From NCBI RefSeq assembly GCF_035605935.1, contig NZ_DATNGK010000159.1, forward strand, positions 1-9,538: 9,538 nt of DNA, given 5' to 3'. This stretch comes from Actinocrinis sp035605935. Lineage in GTDB: Bacteria; Actinomycetota; Actinomycetes; Streptomycetales; Catenulisporaceae. Below, piece by piece: positions 1 through 6,268 of the stretch (positions are counted from its first letter, which is position 1; each line of letters opens with the position of its first letter). A program made the translations under genes and the position numbers. Below the pieces are notes generated by a model. That model saw only the letters and a program-made list of their open reading frames with translations. It was not told where the DNA came from and searched no databases.

Positions 1-19
1 GCCGCAGCAGCATGCGGTT

Positions 20-47
20 CGGGCTCCGCCCGACGGGCGCCGCGCCC
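20..47. terminator. Two short GC hairpins, possible end of an upstream gene
   Basis: Two perfect inverted repeats lie back to back: CGGGC/GCCCG (20-24 with 28-32, 3-nt loop) and GGGCG/CGCCC (35-39 with 43-47, 3-nt loop). The second is followed by AAAA on the + strand. They could end a gene located before the window. Both stems are only 5 bp in GC-rich DNA, so chance is a real alternative. No coding region is supported in 1-244. Confidence 0.25.
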
Positions 48-152
48 AAAACCCCGCCCGAGACGAATAAAGGTTCATTTATCAGCGCCCCGTGAATTGC
101 CCTGAGCTGCTGCCATCACCACATAGCACGAAACGGTCACTCGCGACCCGAG

Positions 153-177
153 CAGTTGAGCGCAGTTAAACACAGTT
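153..177. repeat. Three CAGTT direct repeats with exact 10-bp spacing
   Basis: CAGTT occurs at 153-157, 163-167 and 173-177, on the same face of the helix, about 70 bp upstream of the likely RNase H start. Regularly phased direct repeats of about one helical turn are typical binding sites of OmpR/SARP-type winged-helix regulators. No regulator or promoter hexamer pair is identified here, so a regulatory role is inference. Confidence 0.3.
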
Positions 178-244
178 GACCGCGCCACCTCCGGCGAGGC
201 GGCGGACTGGCTGCGGCGAGGCTGCGGGCTGGCATGATGGGCGC

Positions 245-949
245 GTGACTGATCGTGCCATTGCCGCGTGTGACGGCGCCTGCAAGGGGAATCCGGGGCC
301 CGCCGCTTGGGCATGGGTGCTCGTGGAGGACGTGGACAGCGGCAGTGGACGGTGGGCGGCGGGGCCGCTGGGTGATGCCACGAACAACGTCGCCGAGCTG
401 ACCGCCCTCGAGCAGTTGCTGTCGGCAGCGCCCGCCACTGTGCCGCTTGAGGTGCGGATGGACTCGCAGTACGCGATGAACGCCGTCACCAAGTGGCTGC
501 CCGGCTGGAAACGGCGCGGGTGGAAAACTGCCTCGGGTGGCCCGGTGGCGAACCGCGAGCTGATCGTGCGCATCGACGCGCTGCTCGCGGACCGCGAGGT
601 GAAGTTCGTCTATGTGCCGGCGCACCAGGTCGGCGGCGACCCGCTCAACGCCTTCGCGGATCAGGCGGCGAGCGACGCCGCGATCAGCCAGCGGCCGGCC
701 GGCGGAGCCCTTCCCGACACGGCGCAGGTACTGACGGGTGCCGGGATACCGACCGGCTCCGCCGGACAGCGGACCTTCGCGCCGCGCGGCACACAGGCTG
801 CGCGGACGGCGAACCCGGCCCGAACGCTCGCAGCGAAGTACCCCGGTACCTGCCGCTGCGGTAAGCGCTACGAGGCAGGCGCTCAGATCGCCAAGAACCC
901 GAAGGGCTGGGGCCACCCCGAGTGCGCGGCGCAGCCGGCTAGTTCGTGA
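245..949 (+). CDS. rnhA: Ribonuclease HI with C-terminal Cys/His extension
   Basis: RNase HI cleaves the RNA strand of RNA-DNA hybrids in the cytoplasm (R-loops, replication primers) using two metal ions. Numbered from the GTG at 245 (234 aa), the catalytic set is visible: Asp10 in CDGACKGNPGP, Glu51 in NNVAELTALE, Asp73 in RMDSQYAMN, His127 in VPAHQVGG and Asp139 in NAFADQAA. The basic handle WKRRGWKTASGGPVAN (88-103) resembles the E. coli hybrid-binding helix. A linker of about 50 residues rich in Ala, Gly and Thr leads to a C-terminal module with CRCGKRYEAG and GWGHPEC (Cys203, Cys205, His224, Cys227), which looks like a small zinc-binding or nucleic-acid-binding extension. The frame stays open upstream to a TTG at 176, but homology begins right after GTG 245, so 245 is chosen; no strong ribosome binding site decides it. 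It stands alone in its operon as far as the window shows. Confidence 0.85.
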   Translation: MTDRAIAACDGACKGNPGPAAWAWVLVEDVDSGSGRWAAGPLGDATNNVAELTALEQLLSAAPATVPLEVRMDSQYAMNAVTKWLPGWKRRGWKTASGGPVANRELIVRIDALLADREVKFVYVPAHQVGGDPLNAFADQAASDAAISQRPAGGALPDTAQVLTGAGIPTGSAGQRTFAPRGTQAARTANPARTLAAKYPGTCRCGKRYEAGAQIAKNPKGWGHPECAAQPASS

Positions 950-1203
950 GCGTTGCGCTTGCCGGAAACCCCATCCGGGCAGTTCAGAGACGATGCATAG
1001 CCGAGGCCGGTGTTGCGTAAGGTGCCTGTTGCACGCTGGACCACCGCAGCAGCCTGACACAACCAGACGGTACCGAAGAGCCTGCTCAAACGCGCGCATC
1101 GTGTATTCGAGCCCCACAAGTCACTGCACTCTCATTCACCCTATGGATGCGGCGTGTCCCGCTGCGCGACGCGTTGATTCGGCGACAGGTATGTCACCGT
1201 GTG
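950..1203. other. Intergenic region without a supported gene
   Basis: Between the convergent RNase HI and GNAT genes I see no convincing coding region, promoter or mobile element. Open frames crossing it on either strand are low-complexity Arg/Ala/Ser translations typical of noncoding frames in GC-rich DNA. A TTCGAGCCCC string at about 1108-1117 resembles a tRNA T-arm, but the remaining tRNA parts are absent. Confidence 0.5.
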
Positions 1204-1217
1204 GCACGGCCCCGTGC
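1204..1217 (-). terminator. Hairpin after the GNAT gene
   Basis: GCACGG (1204-1209) and CCGTGC (1212-1217) form a perfect 6-bp stem with a 2-nt gap, starting 19 nt after the GNAT stop codon (1236-1238). There is no U-tract, which is common for actinobacterial terminators. A loop this tight may open by one pair. Function is inferred from position. Confidence 0.35.
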
Positions 1218-1235
1218 GCTCCGGCCGCTGGATTC

Positions 1236-1721
1236 TCACCTGTCGGCGTACGTGTCGCCACCGGTATCGAGTGTCCTAGCGAAGCACACGGACTGCGCAG
1301 CGCCGACGTATGGGCCGAAGTTGTCGATCCGCTCGTAACCCTCACGCTGGTAGAACCTGACAGCGTCAGGCTGCAAGGTGCCGGTTTCCAGCACGAGCTC
1401 GAGTACGCCGGAGTCACGCGCGCGCGCTTCGAGTTGGCGCAGGATCACGGTGGCGGCACCCGTACCGCGATAGCCGGTCTCAACGTACATGCGCTTGATC
1501 TCGGCGACGTTCGGCGACAGGAATCGCAGCCCTCCACAGCCTATGGCGTGCCCGTCGTGATCGCGGGCTACGAGAAACAGCGGTACGTCTTCAGCTGTAG
1601 GCGCAGTGCCCGGCTCGTGGTCGTCGTTTCCGTATCGGGCGTCGAGTTCAGCACGCTGCGCCGCGCGCAGCCGCGCCCCATCCGGCGAGTCCCAGGGCTC
1701 CTGCCCGACGAACACATCCAT
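1236..1721 (-). CDS. GNAT-family N-acetyltransferase
   Basis: A single-domain GNAT enzyme of 161 aa, predicted to transfer an acetyl group from acetyl-CoA to an amine; the substrate cannot be told. The acetyl-CoA pyrophosphate loop is YRGTGAA (84-90), preceded by the beta-4 strand EIKRMYV. The C-terminal part contains AVRFYQREGYERI (120-132), the usual end of the fold. The frame also has an ATG at 1733, but the ATG at 1721 is preferred: GGAGG lies 5 nt upstream of it, and the upstream ATG has no such site. Immediately upstream (1744-1779) is an exceptional inverted repeat that probably controls this gene or ends the preceding CHAP gene, which lies 93 bp away on the same strand. Confidence 0.85.
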   Translation of the reverse strand: MDVFVGQEPWDSPDGARLRAAQRAELDARYGNDDHEPGTAPTAEDVPLFLVARDHDGHAIGCGGLRFLSPNVAEIKRMYVETGYRGTGAATVILRQLEARARDSGVLELVLETGTLQPDAVRFYQREGYERIDNFGPYVGAAQSVCFARTLDTGGDTYADR

Positions 1722-1743
1722 CCCGGCCTCCATGCATCCGCAA

Positions 1744-1779
1744 CGATCGTTACCGTAACCAATGTTACGGTAACGATCG
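1744..1779. promoter_or_regulatory. Perfect 16-bp inverted repeat of two tandem 11-bp palindromes (operator candidate)
   Basis: The left arm (1744-1759) and right arm (1764-1779) are exact reverse complements around CAAT. Each arm contains its own palindrome of the form GTTACnGTAAC: GTTACCGTAAC at 1749-1759 and GTTACGGTAAC at 1764-1774, with centres 15 bp apart. The outer ends are CGATCG. It lies 22 bp upstream of the preferred GNAT start and 35 bp downstream of the CHAP-lectin stop. Palindrome-in-palindrome structure suggests binding by two dimers of a TetR- or MarR-type repressor. In RNA it would also form a 16-bp hairpin and could end CHAP transcription. The cognate regulator is not identified; it need not be the TetR protein in this window. 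Confidence 0.65.
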
Positions 1780-1814
1780 CCATGTGGGCTAGCACGGTGG
1801 GCCGACGTGCGCAG

Positions 1815-2720
1815 TTAGCGGAAGTGGATGAACGAGACTCCGGAGGTGGCGATGACGTGCTGGCTGTACCGGTAGTACTGCACACCGTCGTAGCTATCGG
1901 CGTAGTTGTAGTCCTCGACGCTGACCGTGCCATTGCCGACGCCGAGCACGAACGCGACGTGGCCCGCGGAGCCCGCGCCGTCCACGCCCCCGGGAAGCAC
2001 GGCCACGCTGTCCACGGCAGGAACGTTGTTGACGACCAGTCCGAGGCTACGGGCGTTGGCCGCCCAGTTGCCGGCGTCGCCGAACCAACCGCCGTGCCAG
2101 CCGTTGCTGAAGTCGGAGATCTTGAGGTTGTGGCGGATCCGCCAGGCTACGAACGAGGTGCACTCGCGGGTGAGGAATCCCCAGCCGTCGCTGACGTCGA
2201 TGCTGCTGCCGGCGAACGGGTAGTCGTCGGTGCCACCGCCGGCTATGTAGGTTCCTGCGGACCACAGTGGCTTGTTGTCGGTGCGGTAGACGACGACGTT
2301 GCCGTCATCCTGCAGGGCGAGGTAAGCACCCGGGTAGCGGTTCGTGTTCGTGGCCCATAGGGCCTTGTTCGCGCTGCTGTAGACGACCAGGTTCCCGTCG
2401 CTCTGCATGTCGGCTCGGGCCCCCGCGTTGCCTTCGGTTCCGGTCGACCAGAGCGGAACGTTGGCGAGGGTGTACTCGACGAGATTGCCGTTCGGCTGCA
2501 TCGTCAGCCGGTATTCCCCGGACGCCAAGGTGAGCGACTGGCCCGCGGTGAGCTGCTGTCCGGATGCCATCACGCTCGAAGCCGCAGGACGGACCGCGGC
2601 GGGATCGGCACTACCCGCCCACGCAGGTGCGCCGGTCGTCGCGAGGACCGTGACCGCGAGCGCCGCGGCGGAAAGAGGGAAAACCGCGCGCATACACGGG
2701 TTCGACTGCCACGAAAACAT
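1815..2720 (-). CDS. Secreted B-lectin/CHAP-domain cell-wall hydrolase
   Basis: A predicted exported protein of 301 aa that binds sugar and cuts peptidoglycan (CHAP domains act as amidases or endopeptidases). Residues 1-35 look like a signal peptide: Arg11, a hydrophobic core and a likely cut after APAWA. Residues about 50-157 form a bulb-type (mannose-binding) lectin with three motifs of QxDxNxVxY type: MQPNGNLVEY (74-83), MQSDGNLVVY (105-114) and LQDDGNVVVY (136-145), exactly 31 residues apart; the first has Asn in place of Asp. Residues about 168-301 are the CHAP domain, with nucleophile Cys187 in RECTSFVAWR, His254 in AGHVAFV and the acidic/Asn region VEDYNY (268-273). The start is ATG 2720, with AAAGG 6 nt upstream; longer in-frame starts would place residues before the signal peptide. 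The gene is divergent from the GH25 lysozyme, with 270 bp between starts, suggesting shared control of two wall-lytic enzymes. Confidence 0.88.
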   Translation of the reverse strand: MFSWQSNPCMRAVFPLSAAALAVTVLATTGAPAWAGSADPAAVRPAASSVMASGQQLTAGQSLTLASGEYRLTMQPNGNLVEYTLANVPLWSTGTEGNAGARADMQSDGNLVVYSSANKALWATNTNRYPGAYLALQDDGNVVVYRTDNKPLWSAGTYIAGGGTDDYPFAGSSIDVSDGWGFLTRECTSFVAWRIRHNLKISDFSNGWHGGWFGDAGNWAANARSLGLVVNNVPAVDSVAVLPGGVDGAGSAGHVAFVLGVGNGTVSVEDYNYADSYDGVQYYRYSQHVIATSGVSFIHFR

Positions 2721-2990
2721 GGCTGACCTTTCGAAGAGAATACCGCTCCCTGCGCGCCACTGTGGCGAACGCTGCGGGACTGAGAGCCGTGGTTGAGAAG
2801 CCGGCGCGAAGAGCCTCGCGAAGTCGGCGGCATTCGTCAGGACAGCTATTCGCGCTACACGCATCCATCGGTCTTACGACCCACACGCGGGTGGTGCGTT
2901 CACGGGACGTGACGCGAAGGACCACGTGGATGCAGGATTTGGCCGCTGGGCCGTCGCTCAGACAAGAATCGACGCATCGGAGAAAACGCG
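2721..2990. promoter_or_regulatory. Divergent promoter region of CHAP-lectin and GH25 lysozyme genes
   Basis: This 270-bp gap must carry the promoters of both secreted enzymes. A perfect 13-bp palindrome, CGCCAC-T-GTGGCG, lies at 2755-2767, close to the CHAP side. A TATTCT on the minus strand (2737-2742) could be a -10 element for CHAP, but no good -35 is seen. Further small palindromes are TCACG/CGTGA at about 2900-2912 and CCACGTGG at 2922-2929. None is long enough alone to prove an operator. Confidence 0.4.
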
Positions 2991-4049
2991 ATGTCACTGG
3001 CGTGCTCATCACGCACGAGCATCAGTATTCGGATCGGATTCGCGATTGCCGCGGCGCTGGTCACCGGACTGGTTCCGGCTGCGTCGGAGACGAGCCGCGC
3101 TGAAGCCTCCGCCGTGGCGGCGCCAACCGTCCTAGGGATCGACGTGTCCGCGTCAGACGGCAACGTCGACTGGCAGAAGGTCTACAGCGCCGGTTATCGC
3201 TTTGCGATGGTGAGTGCTGCTGACGGCGCTGTTCAGAACCCCTCGTTCGCCGGCCAGTACCTCGGAGCCGAGTACGCCGGAATGCTGCGAGGTGCGTACT
3301 TCTTCGCTGAACCCGCATTCCAGTCGGGAACAACCCACGCCGACTGGTTCCTCGACCAGATCGGCTACGCCGCCGACGGCACTACGCTGCCGCCGACGCT
3401 CGACGTCGAGCAGAACACGAACCTCGGGCGCTGCGACGGTGAGTCGCCCGGCGTCTGGCTCCAGTATGTGCGCGACTTCGTCAGCGAGGTGAAGAAGCGC
3501 ACCGGCCAGGACGCGCTGCTCTACACCAATCCCGACACGTGGACAAACTGCGTTGCCGACAGCGGGGCCTTCGCCGCCACCGACCCGCTGTGGCTCGCGC
3601 AATGGGCCGCGAATCCGACGGGTCTGTTCGGCGGCTGGACCTACTACACCTTCTGGCAGTTCAGCGGTTCCGGATCGGTCCCGGGTGTCACCGGCGCCGC
3701 CGATCTGGACATCTTCAACGGGTCGATGACCCAGCTGCGCAAGTTCGCGCCAGGGACACCGTCCGGTAAGCCATACCAGGTGGCCGCAGTGGACTCCGCC
3801 GGATTGGCCGTGCAGTCCCAGCCCCGCGCCAACCACGTGGTCGCCTTTGCGCCGTCCGGGGCCACGTTATATGTACAGTGCCAGACGCGGAATGGCGATC
3901 AAGTCGACGGGCGCACTCAGTATGGTAGGCCGTTCACTACCTGGGATCGGCTCTCGGACGGCAACTGGGTCTATGACTGGTATCTCAACACTCCCCCGGT
4001 CGCGGCCGATGGCTATTCACCCGGTATTGCCGCGTGCGCGGGCGGCTGA
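2991..4049 (+). CDS. Secreted GH25 lysozyme (muramidase) with C-terminal SH3-like domain
   Basis: Predicted N-acetylmuramidase that hydrolyses the MurNAc-GlcNAc bond of peptidoglycan outside the cell (352 aa). Residues 1 to about 40 are a signal peptide with Arg14 before the hydrophobic stretch 16-31. The GH25 barrel covers about 47-245: GIDVSASDGNVDW (49-61), the catalytic-type DVE at 138-140 in PTLDVEQN, LLYTNPDTW (176-184), PLWLAQW (199-205), FWQFSGSG (221-228) and DLDIFNG (238-244). The motif usually reading as SHWQG is SASDG here, a modest departure; the acidic pair is intact. Residues about 261-349 look like an SH3-type wall-binding tail, with Cys297 and Cys348 possibly disulphide-bonded. 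The start ATG has GGAGA 7 nt upstream. A strong hairpin begins 5 nt after the stop, so the gene is probably monocistronic. Confidence 0.9.
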   Translation: MSLACSSRTSISIRIGFAIAAALVTGLVPAASETSRAEASAVAAPTVLGIDVSASDGNVDWQKVYSAGYRFAMVSAADGAVQNPSFAGQYLGAEYAGMLRGAYFFAEPAFQSGTTHADWFLDQIGYAADGTTLPPTLDVEQNTNLGRCDGESPGVWLQYVRDFVSEVKKRTGQDALLYTNPDTWTNCVADSGAFAATDPLWLAQWAANPTGLFGGWTYYTFWQFSGSGSVPGVTGAADLDIFNGSMTQLRKFAPGTPSGKPYQVAAVDSAGLAVQSQPRANHVVAFAPSGATLYVQCQTRNGDQVDGRTQYGRPFTTWDRLSDGNWVYDWYLNTPPVAADGYSPGIAACAGG

Positions 4050-4053
4050 TGTG

Positions 4054-4097
4054 CGCGGTGACCGCGGACGGCGCCTGCGCGGGCCGTGGTCACCGCG
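4054..4097 (+). terminator. Long bulged hairpin after the lysozyme gene
   Basis: CGCGGTGACC (4054-4063) pairs perfectly with GGTCACCGCG (4088-4097). Inside it, ACGGC (4068-4072) pairs with GCCGT (4083-4087), giving a 15-bp stem with a 4-nt bulge and a 10-nt loop. It starts 5 nt after the lysozyme stop and has no U-tract. It leaves only 48 bp before the response-regulator start, so the response regulator either has a very compact promoter overlapping this hairpin or depends on readthrough. Confidence 0.6.
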
Positions 4098-4145
4098 TCG
4101 AGCACTTCGAGCGAGCGCGAGAGCGCTTGGAGGAAAGGAGGCGCG

Positions 4146-4808
4146 ATGATCCAGGTTGCCATCGTCGACGATCATCCGTTAGCTCGCCGCGGTATCACTG
4201 CCATCCTCGAGGAAGCAGGCGACATCGAGGTCGCCCTCTGTGTCGGGTCATCGGCTGATGTCCTGGAAGCCCTGCGGCAGGGAGCTGAGGCCGATGTTCT
4301 CCTGCTCGACCTTTACCACGACGAGGGCGGGCCCTGTCTCCCAGTCATCGCCGAGCTTCGCGAGATTATCAAAGTCCTGGTGATCTCGGCGTCTGCCCAA
4401 CCCGCGGATGTTCTCGGCGCTGTGCGGGCCGGCGCCAGCGGCTATGTCACGAAACTCGCCGATCCAGTGATGCTGATATCAGCCGTCCGCACGGTGGCGG
4501 CGGGCGGGTTCGCGCTTTCCGCGCACCTCGCCGATCTCTTGCAGTCACAGCTGAACGGCGCGCAGACAGCCGCCGACCAAGGGACACCGCGCCCGGCCTC
4601 GGCACCACTGTTGTCCCCTCGGGAAGAGCAGACGCTGACGCTCATCGCGCGCGGATTCACGCACGCGCAGGCGGCAACGCGGATGGGCGTCACCCTCGCG
4701 ACGGTGAACACGTACGTAGAACGGATCCGGGCGAAGCTGCAAGTCGGCAACAAGGCCGAGTTGACGCGAGCCGCGCTGCAGCACCTCGGCGAGAACAACC
4801 TGCGCTGA
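4146..4808 (+). CDS. NarL/FixJ-type response regulator
   Basis: Two-component transcription factor of 220 aa. The receiver domain (about 3-120) has the acidic pair Asp8-Asp9 in IVDDHPLARRG, phospho-acceptor Asp55 in LLLDLYHD, the Ser81/Ser83 switch region in VISAS and Lys103 in GYVTKLADP. A linker of about 25 residues leads to a LuxR-type DNA-binding domain (about 155-212: LLSPREEQTLTLIARG, then TVNTYVERIRAKLQV). All residues for phosphorylation are present. The start ATG 4146 is set by AGGAGG at 4136-4141, 4 nt upstream; the longer in-frame start at 4086 would begin within the hairpin. The partner is presumably the histidine kinase on the opposite strand, whose stop lies 59 bp away. Nearby wall-hydrolase genes are possible targets (inference). 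Confidence 0.92.
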   Translation: MIQVAIVDDHPLARRGITAILEEAGDIEVALCVGSSADVLEALRQGAEADVLLLDLYHDEGGPCLPVIAELREIIKVLVISASAQPADVLGAVRAGASGYVTKLADPVMLISAVRTVAAGGFALSAHLADLLQSQLNGAQTAADQGTPRPASAPLLSPREEQTLTLIARGFTHAQAATRMGVTLATVNTYVERIRAKLQVGNKAELTRAALQHLGENNLR

Positions 4809-4825
4809 GGAGGAAGTCTCGGTCA

Positions 4826-4840
4826 TCGCGAGCAGCGCGA
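4826..4840. terminator. Small hairpin between convergent regulator genes
   Basis: TCGCG (4826-4830) and CGCGA (4836-4840) are perfect arms around a 5-nt loop, in the 59-bp gap between the stops of the response regulator (+) and the kinase (-). Its position suits a bidirectional terminator, but a 5-bp stem is weak evidence. Confidence 0.35.
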
Positions 4841-4867
4841 GGGTCTGCGCAAGCCGCGCCAGCCGCC

Positions 4868-6013
4868 TTAGTTACCGAGTTCTGGCGCGGAGAAAGTCAC
4901 GTCCACGGCGAGCTCGACGCTCGTGCCCATGCCGGGCCCGGACTCCACGCGTGCCCACCCGCCGACTTCCTGGAGCCGCCCGCGTATGGACTGGGGCAGG
5001 CCGCATCCGGTCGGCTGGCGCGCGGGTTCGAAGCCCTTGCCCTGGTCGACCACGGTGATCACCACGCGATGGGCCGAGGCGGAGGCGTGCACGACGGCGC
5101 GGTTGACGCCAGCGTGTTTCGCCACGTTGGTCAGTGCCTCCTCCACCGCACCGCACAGCGCCTCGACGGCCACTGCGGTGAGGCTGGCGCGAATCGGTGC
5201 ACGTTGGCGCAGTGAGCTGTCGACAAGCTGAACGTCCATACCCTGTCGCGACTTGCGGGACACGACCGCCTGAAGGGCGGTGAGCAGGTCCGTTTCTTGG
5301 TCGAACGGATCGCCGCGCACCAAGGCGCGTAACCACGCGGCTTCAGCCGCTACGTGAGCACGCAGCGCGTCGTCGGCGACCCAGGGACCGCTCGCCAGGC
5401 ATTCCATGGTCTGGAGTACTCGGTCGTGCAGGACGCGCGCGTGCCGCAGACGTTCGCTTTCGGTCGCCGACAGCCGTGCGTTGGCTATTGCCTCCGCACG
5501 CGCGGCATCCAATCGGCGCGCGGCATCGCGCAGTTCACGCGCGACCAGCCACGTCACTGAGGTGTCGGCGAAATAGCTGACGGTGTCAGGCACGGCATTC
5601 CACGGCCGCTCCAGGCCGAACCACATCGACGACAGGACATAGGCCGCCGCCAGTGCCGCGGTGCCCGCGAGCACCGCACGGTACCGGCGGAAGGCGATCC
5701 CTACCGCGATGCTGACCAGAATGGTAAAGCCGTACATAAAAAACGCCCACGTCAACGCGTCATGCTTGGGAGTGAGCGCGGCATTGGCAGCGAGCGCCGA
5801 AATGCAGAACACGATATCGCCCGTCATGCCGAGCGGCGCGATACGTTCGCTGCGCAGCCAGCGAAGGCACAGCACCAGGCTCTCGGCGCACACGATAAGC
5901 GCGAGGGCCAGCACGCGCGCGGGGTGTGCGTATTCGGACGTGCGCGGCAGGACGCTGATGAGGATTTGAACAACGCCCGTGACGCGAAAGAGCACCGCCG
6001 TGCGTGTGAGCAC
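4868..6013 (-). CDS. Membrane sensor histidine kinase (NarL-system type)
   Basis: A 381-aa sensor kinase. The N-terminal half holds about five to six hydrophobic segments (about 6-23, 33-51, 62-80, 87-108, 112-133 and perhaps 144-158), with no large extracellular loop, so it probably senses a membrane-related signal. The dimerisation and phosphotransfer helix contains His196 in HARVLHDRVLQTME (191-204), the HD pattern of HisKA_3-type kinases that phosphorylate NarL-type regulators. The ATPase domain has the N box EEALTNVAKHA (291-301) with Asn296, the G1 box VDQGKGFEP (322-330) and GCGLPQSIRGR (336-346). No key residue is missing. The start is GTG 6013, with GGAG 7 nt upstream. It faces its likely partner regulator instead of sharing an operon with it, an uncommon order for this family. 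Confidence 0.9.
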   Translation of the reverse strand: MLTRTAVLFRVTGVVQILISVLPRTSEYAHPARVLALALIVCAESLVLCLRWLRSERIAPLGMTGDIVFCISALAANAALTPKHDALTWAFFMYGFTILVSIAVGIAFRRYRAVLAGTAALAAAYVLSSMWFGLERPWNAVPDTVSYFADTSVTWLVARELRDAARRLDAARAEAIANARLSATESERLRHARVLHDRVLQTMECLASGPWVADDALRAHVAAEAAWLRALVRGDPFDQETDLLTALQAVVSRKSRQGMDVQLVDSSLRQRAPIRASLTAVAVEALCGAVEEALTNVAKHAGVNRAVVHASASAHRVVITVVDQGKGFEPARQPTGCGLPQSIRGRLQEVGGWARVESGPGMGTSVELAVDVTFSAPELGN

Positions 6014-6201
6014 ACGCGCACTCCGCCGCGCGGCGCTCGAAGTGTCCTGTCCGTCGCGCGGCGAGGTCTCTCCCAGATCCGTTGTCAGTTCGTTCCTCCC
6101 GTGGTTTTAGCGTCTATCACTGATCCGTACGTCTTGCGGAGCCGTTTGGTGTCAAGGGCATCGCCGGCCCATGCTCTGCGTGCGGACGACGCCGGGATAC
6201 G
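6014..6201 (-). promoter_or_regulatory. Upstream region of the histidine kinase gene
   Basis: No gene is supported here. Minus-strand TTGACA at 6150-6155 matches a -35 consensus, but the 17-bp-spaced hexamer is ACGTAC and the better TACGGA is about 20 bp away, so no clean promoter can be named. GGGAGG occurs on the minus strand near 6096-6101 but is not followed by a plausible open frame. The kinase leader would be about 100 nt if transcription starts near this site. Confidence 0.25.
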
Positions 6202-6252
6202 CGGGAAGCCCGGGTTGGCGACGATCACGTCGCCTACCCGGGCGGGTTCCCG
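6202..6252 (-). terminator. Very strong hairpin after the SGNH remnant
   Basis: The 16-nt arms at 6208-6223 and 6228-6243 pair with one T-T mismatch around the loop ATCA. The stem extends outward through CGGGAA (6202-6207) with TTCCCG (6247-6252), across a 3-nt bulge. This gives about 21 base pairs beginning 17 nt after the stop of the broken SGNH gene. Its place suggests the original terminator, retained although the gene is decayed. There is no U-tract. It also separates that locus from the kinase promoter. Confidence 0.6.
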
Positions 6253-6268
6253 TGCGATGGGGTCGCGG

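Noticed and set aside
137..1117. 326-codon minus-strand frame covering RNase HI
   Set aside because: It is an antisense shadow of RNase HI, Arg- and Pro-rich, with no domain.
1085..1130. tRNA-like T-arm string near 1108
   Set aside because: TTCGAGC followed by CCCAC resembles a T-loop and 3' stem half, but the 5' stem half does not pair well, and no matching acceptor stem, D-arm or anticodon arm lies at the right distance.
738..2360. Long open frame of 540 codons on the + strand
   Set aside because: It runs across the C-terminus of RNase HI and antisense to the GNAT and CHAP-lectin genes, all of which have clear domain motifs. The long frame has no recognisable domain and the composition of a GC-rich antisense translation.
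2721..2864. 48-residue N-terminal extension of the CHAP-lectin frame
   Set aside because: The extension precedes a normal signal peptide and has no ribosome binding site, whereas ATG 2720 has AAAGG at good spacing.
3153..3836. 227-codon minus-strand frame antisense to the lysozyme
   Set aside because: It mirrors the GH25 coding sequence, has no motif or ribosome binding site, and the + strand carries the catalytic DVE and other GH25 signatures.
4086..4145. Upstream GTG start for the response regulator
   Set aside because: It would begin inside the lysozyme hairpin and add 20 residues not expected before a receiver domain. ATG 4146 has a near-ideal AGGAGG.
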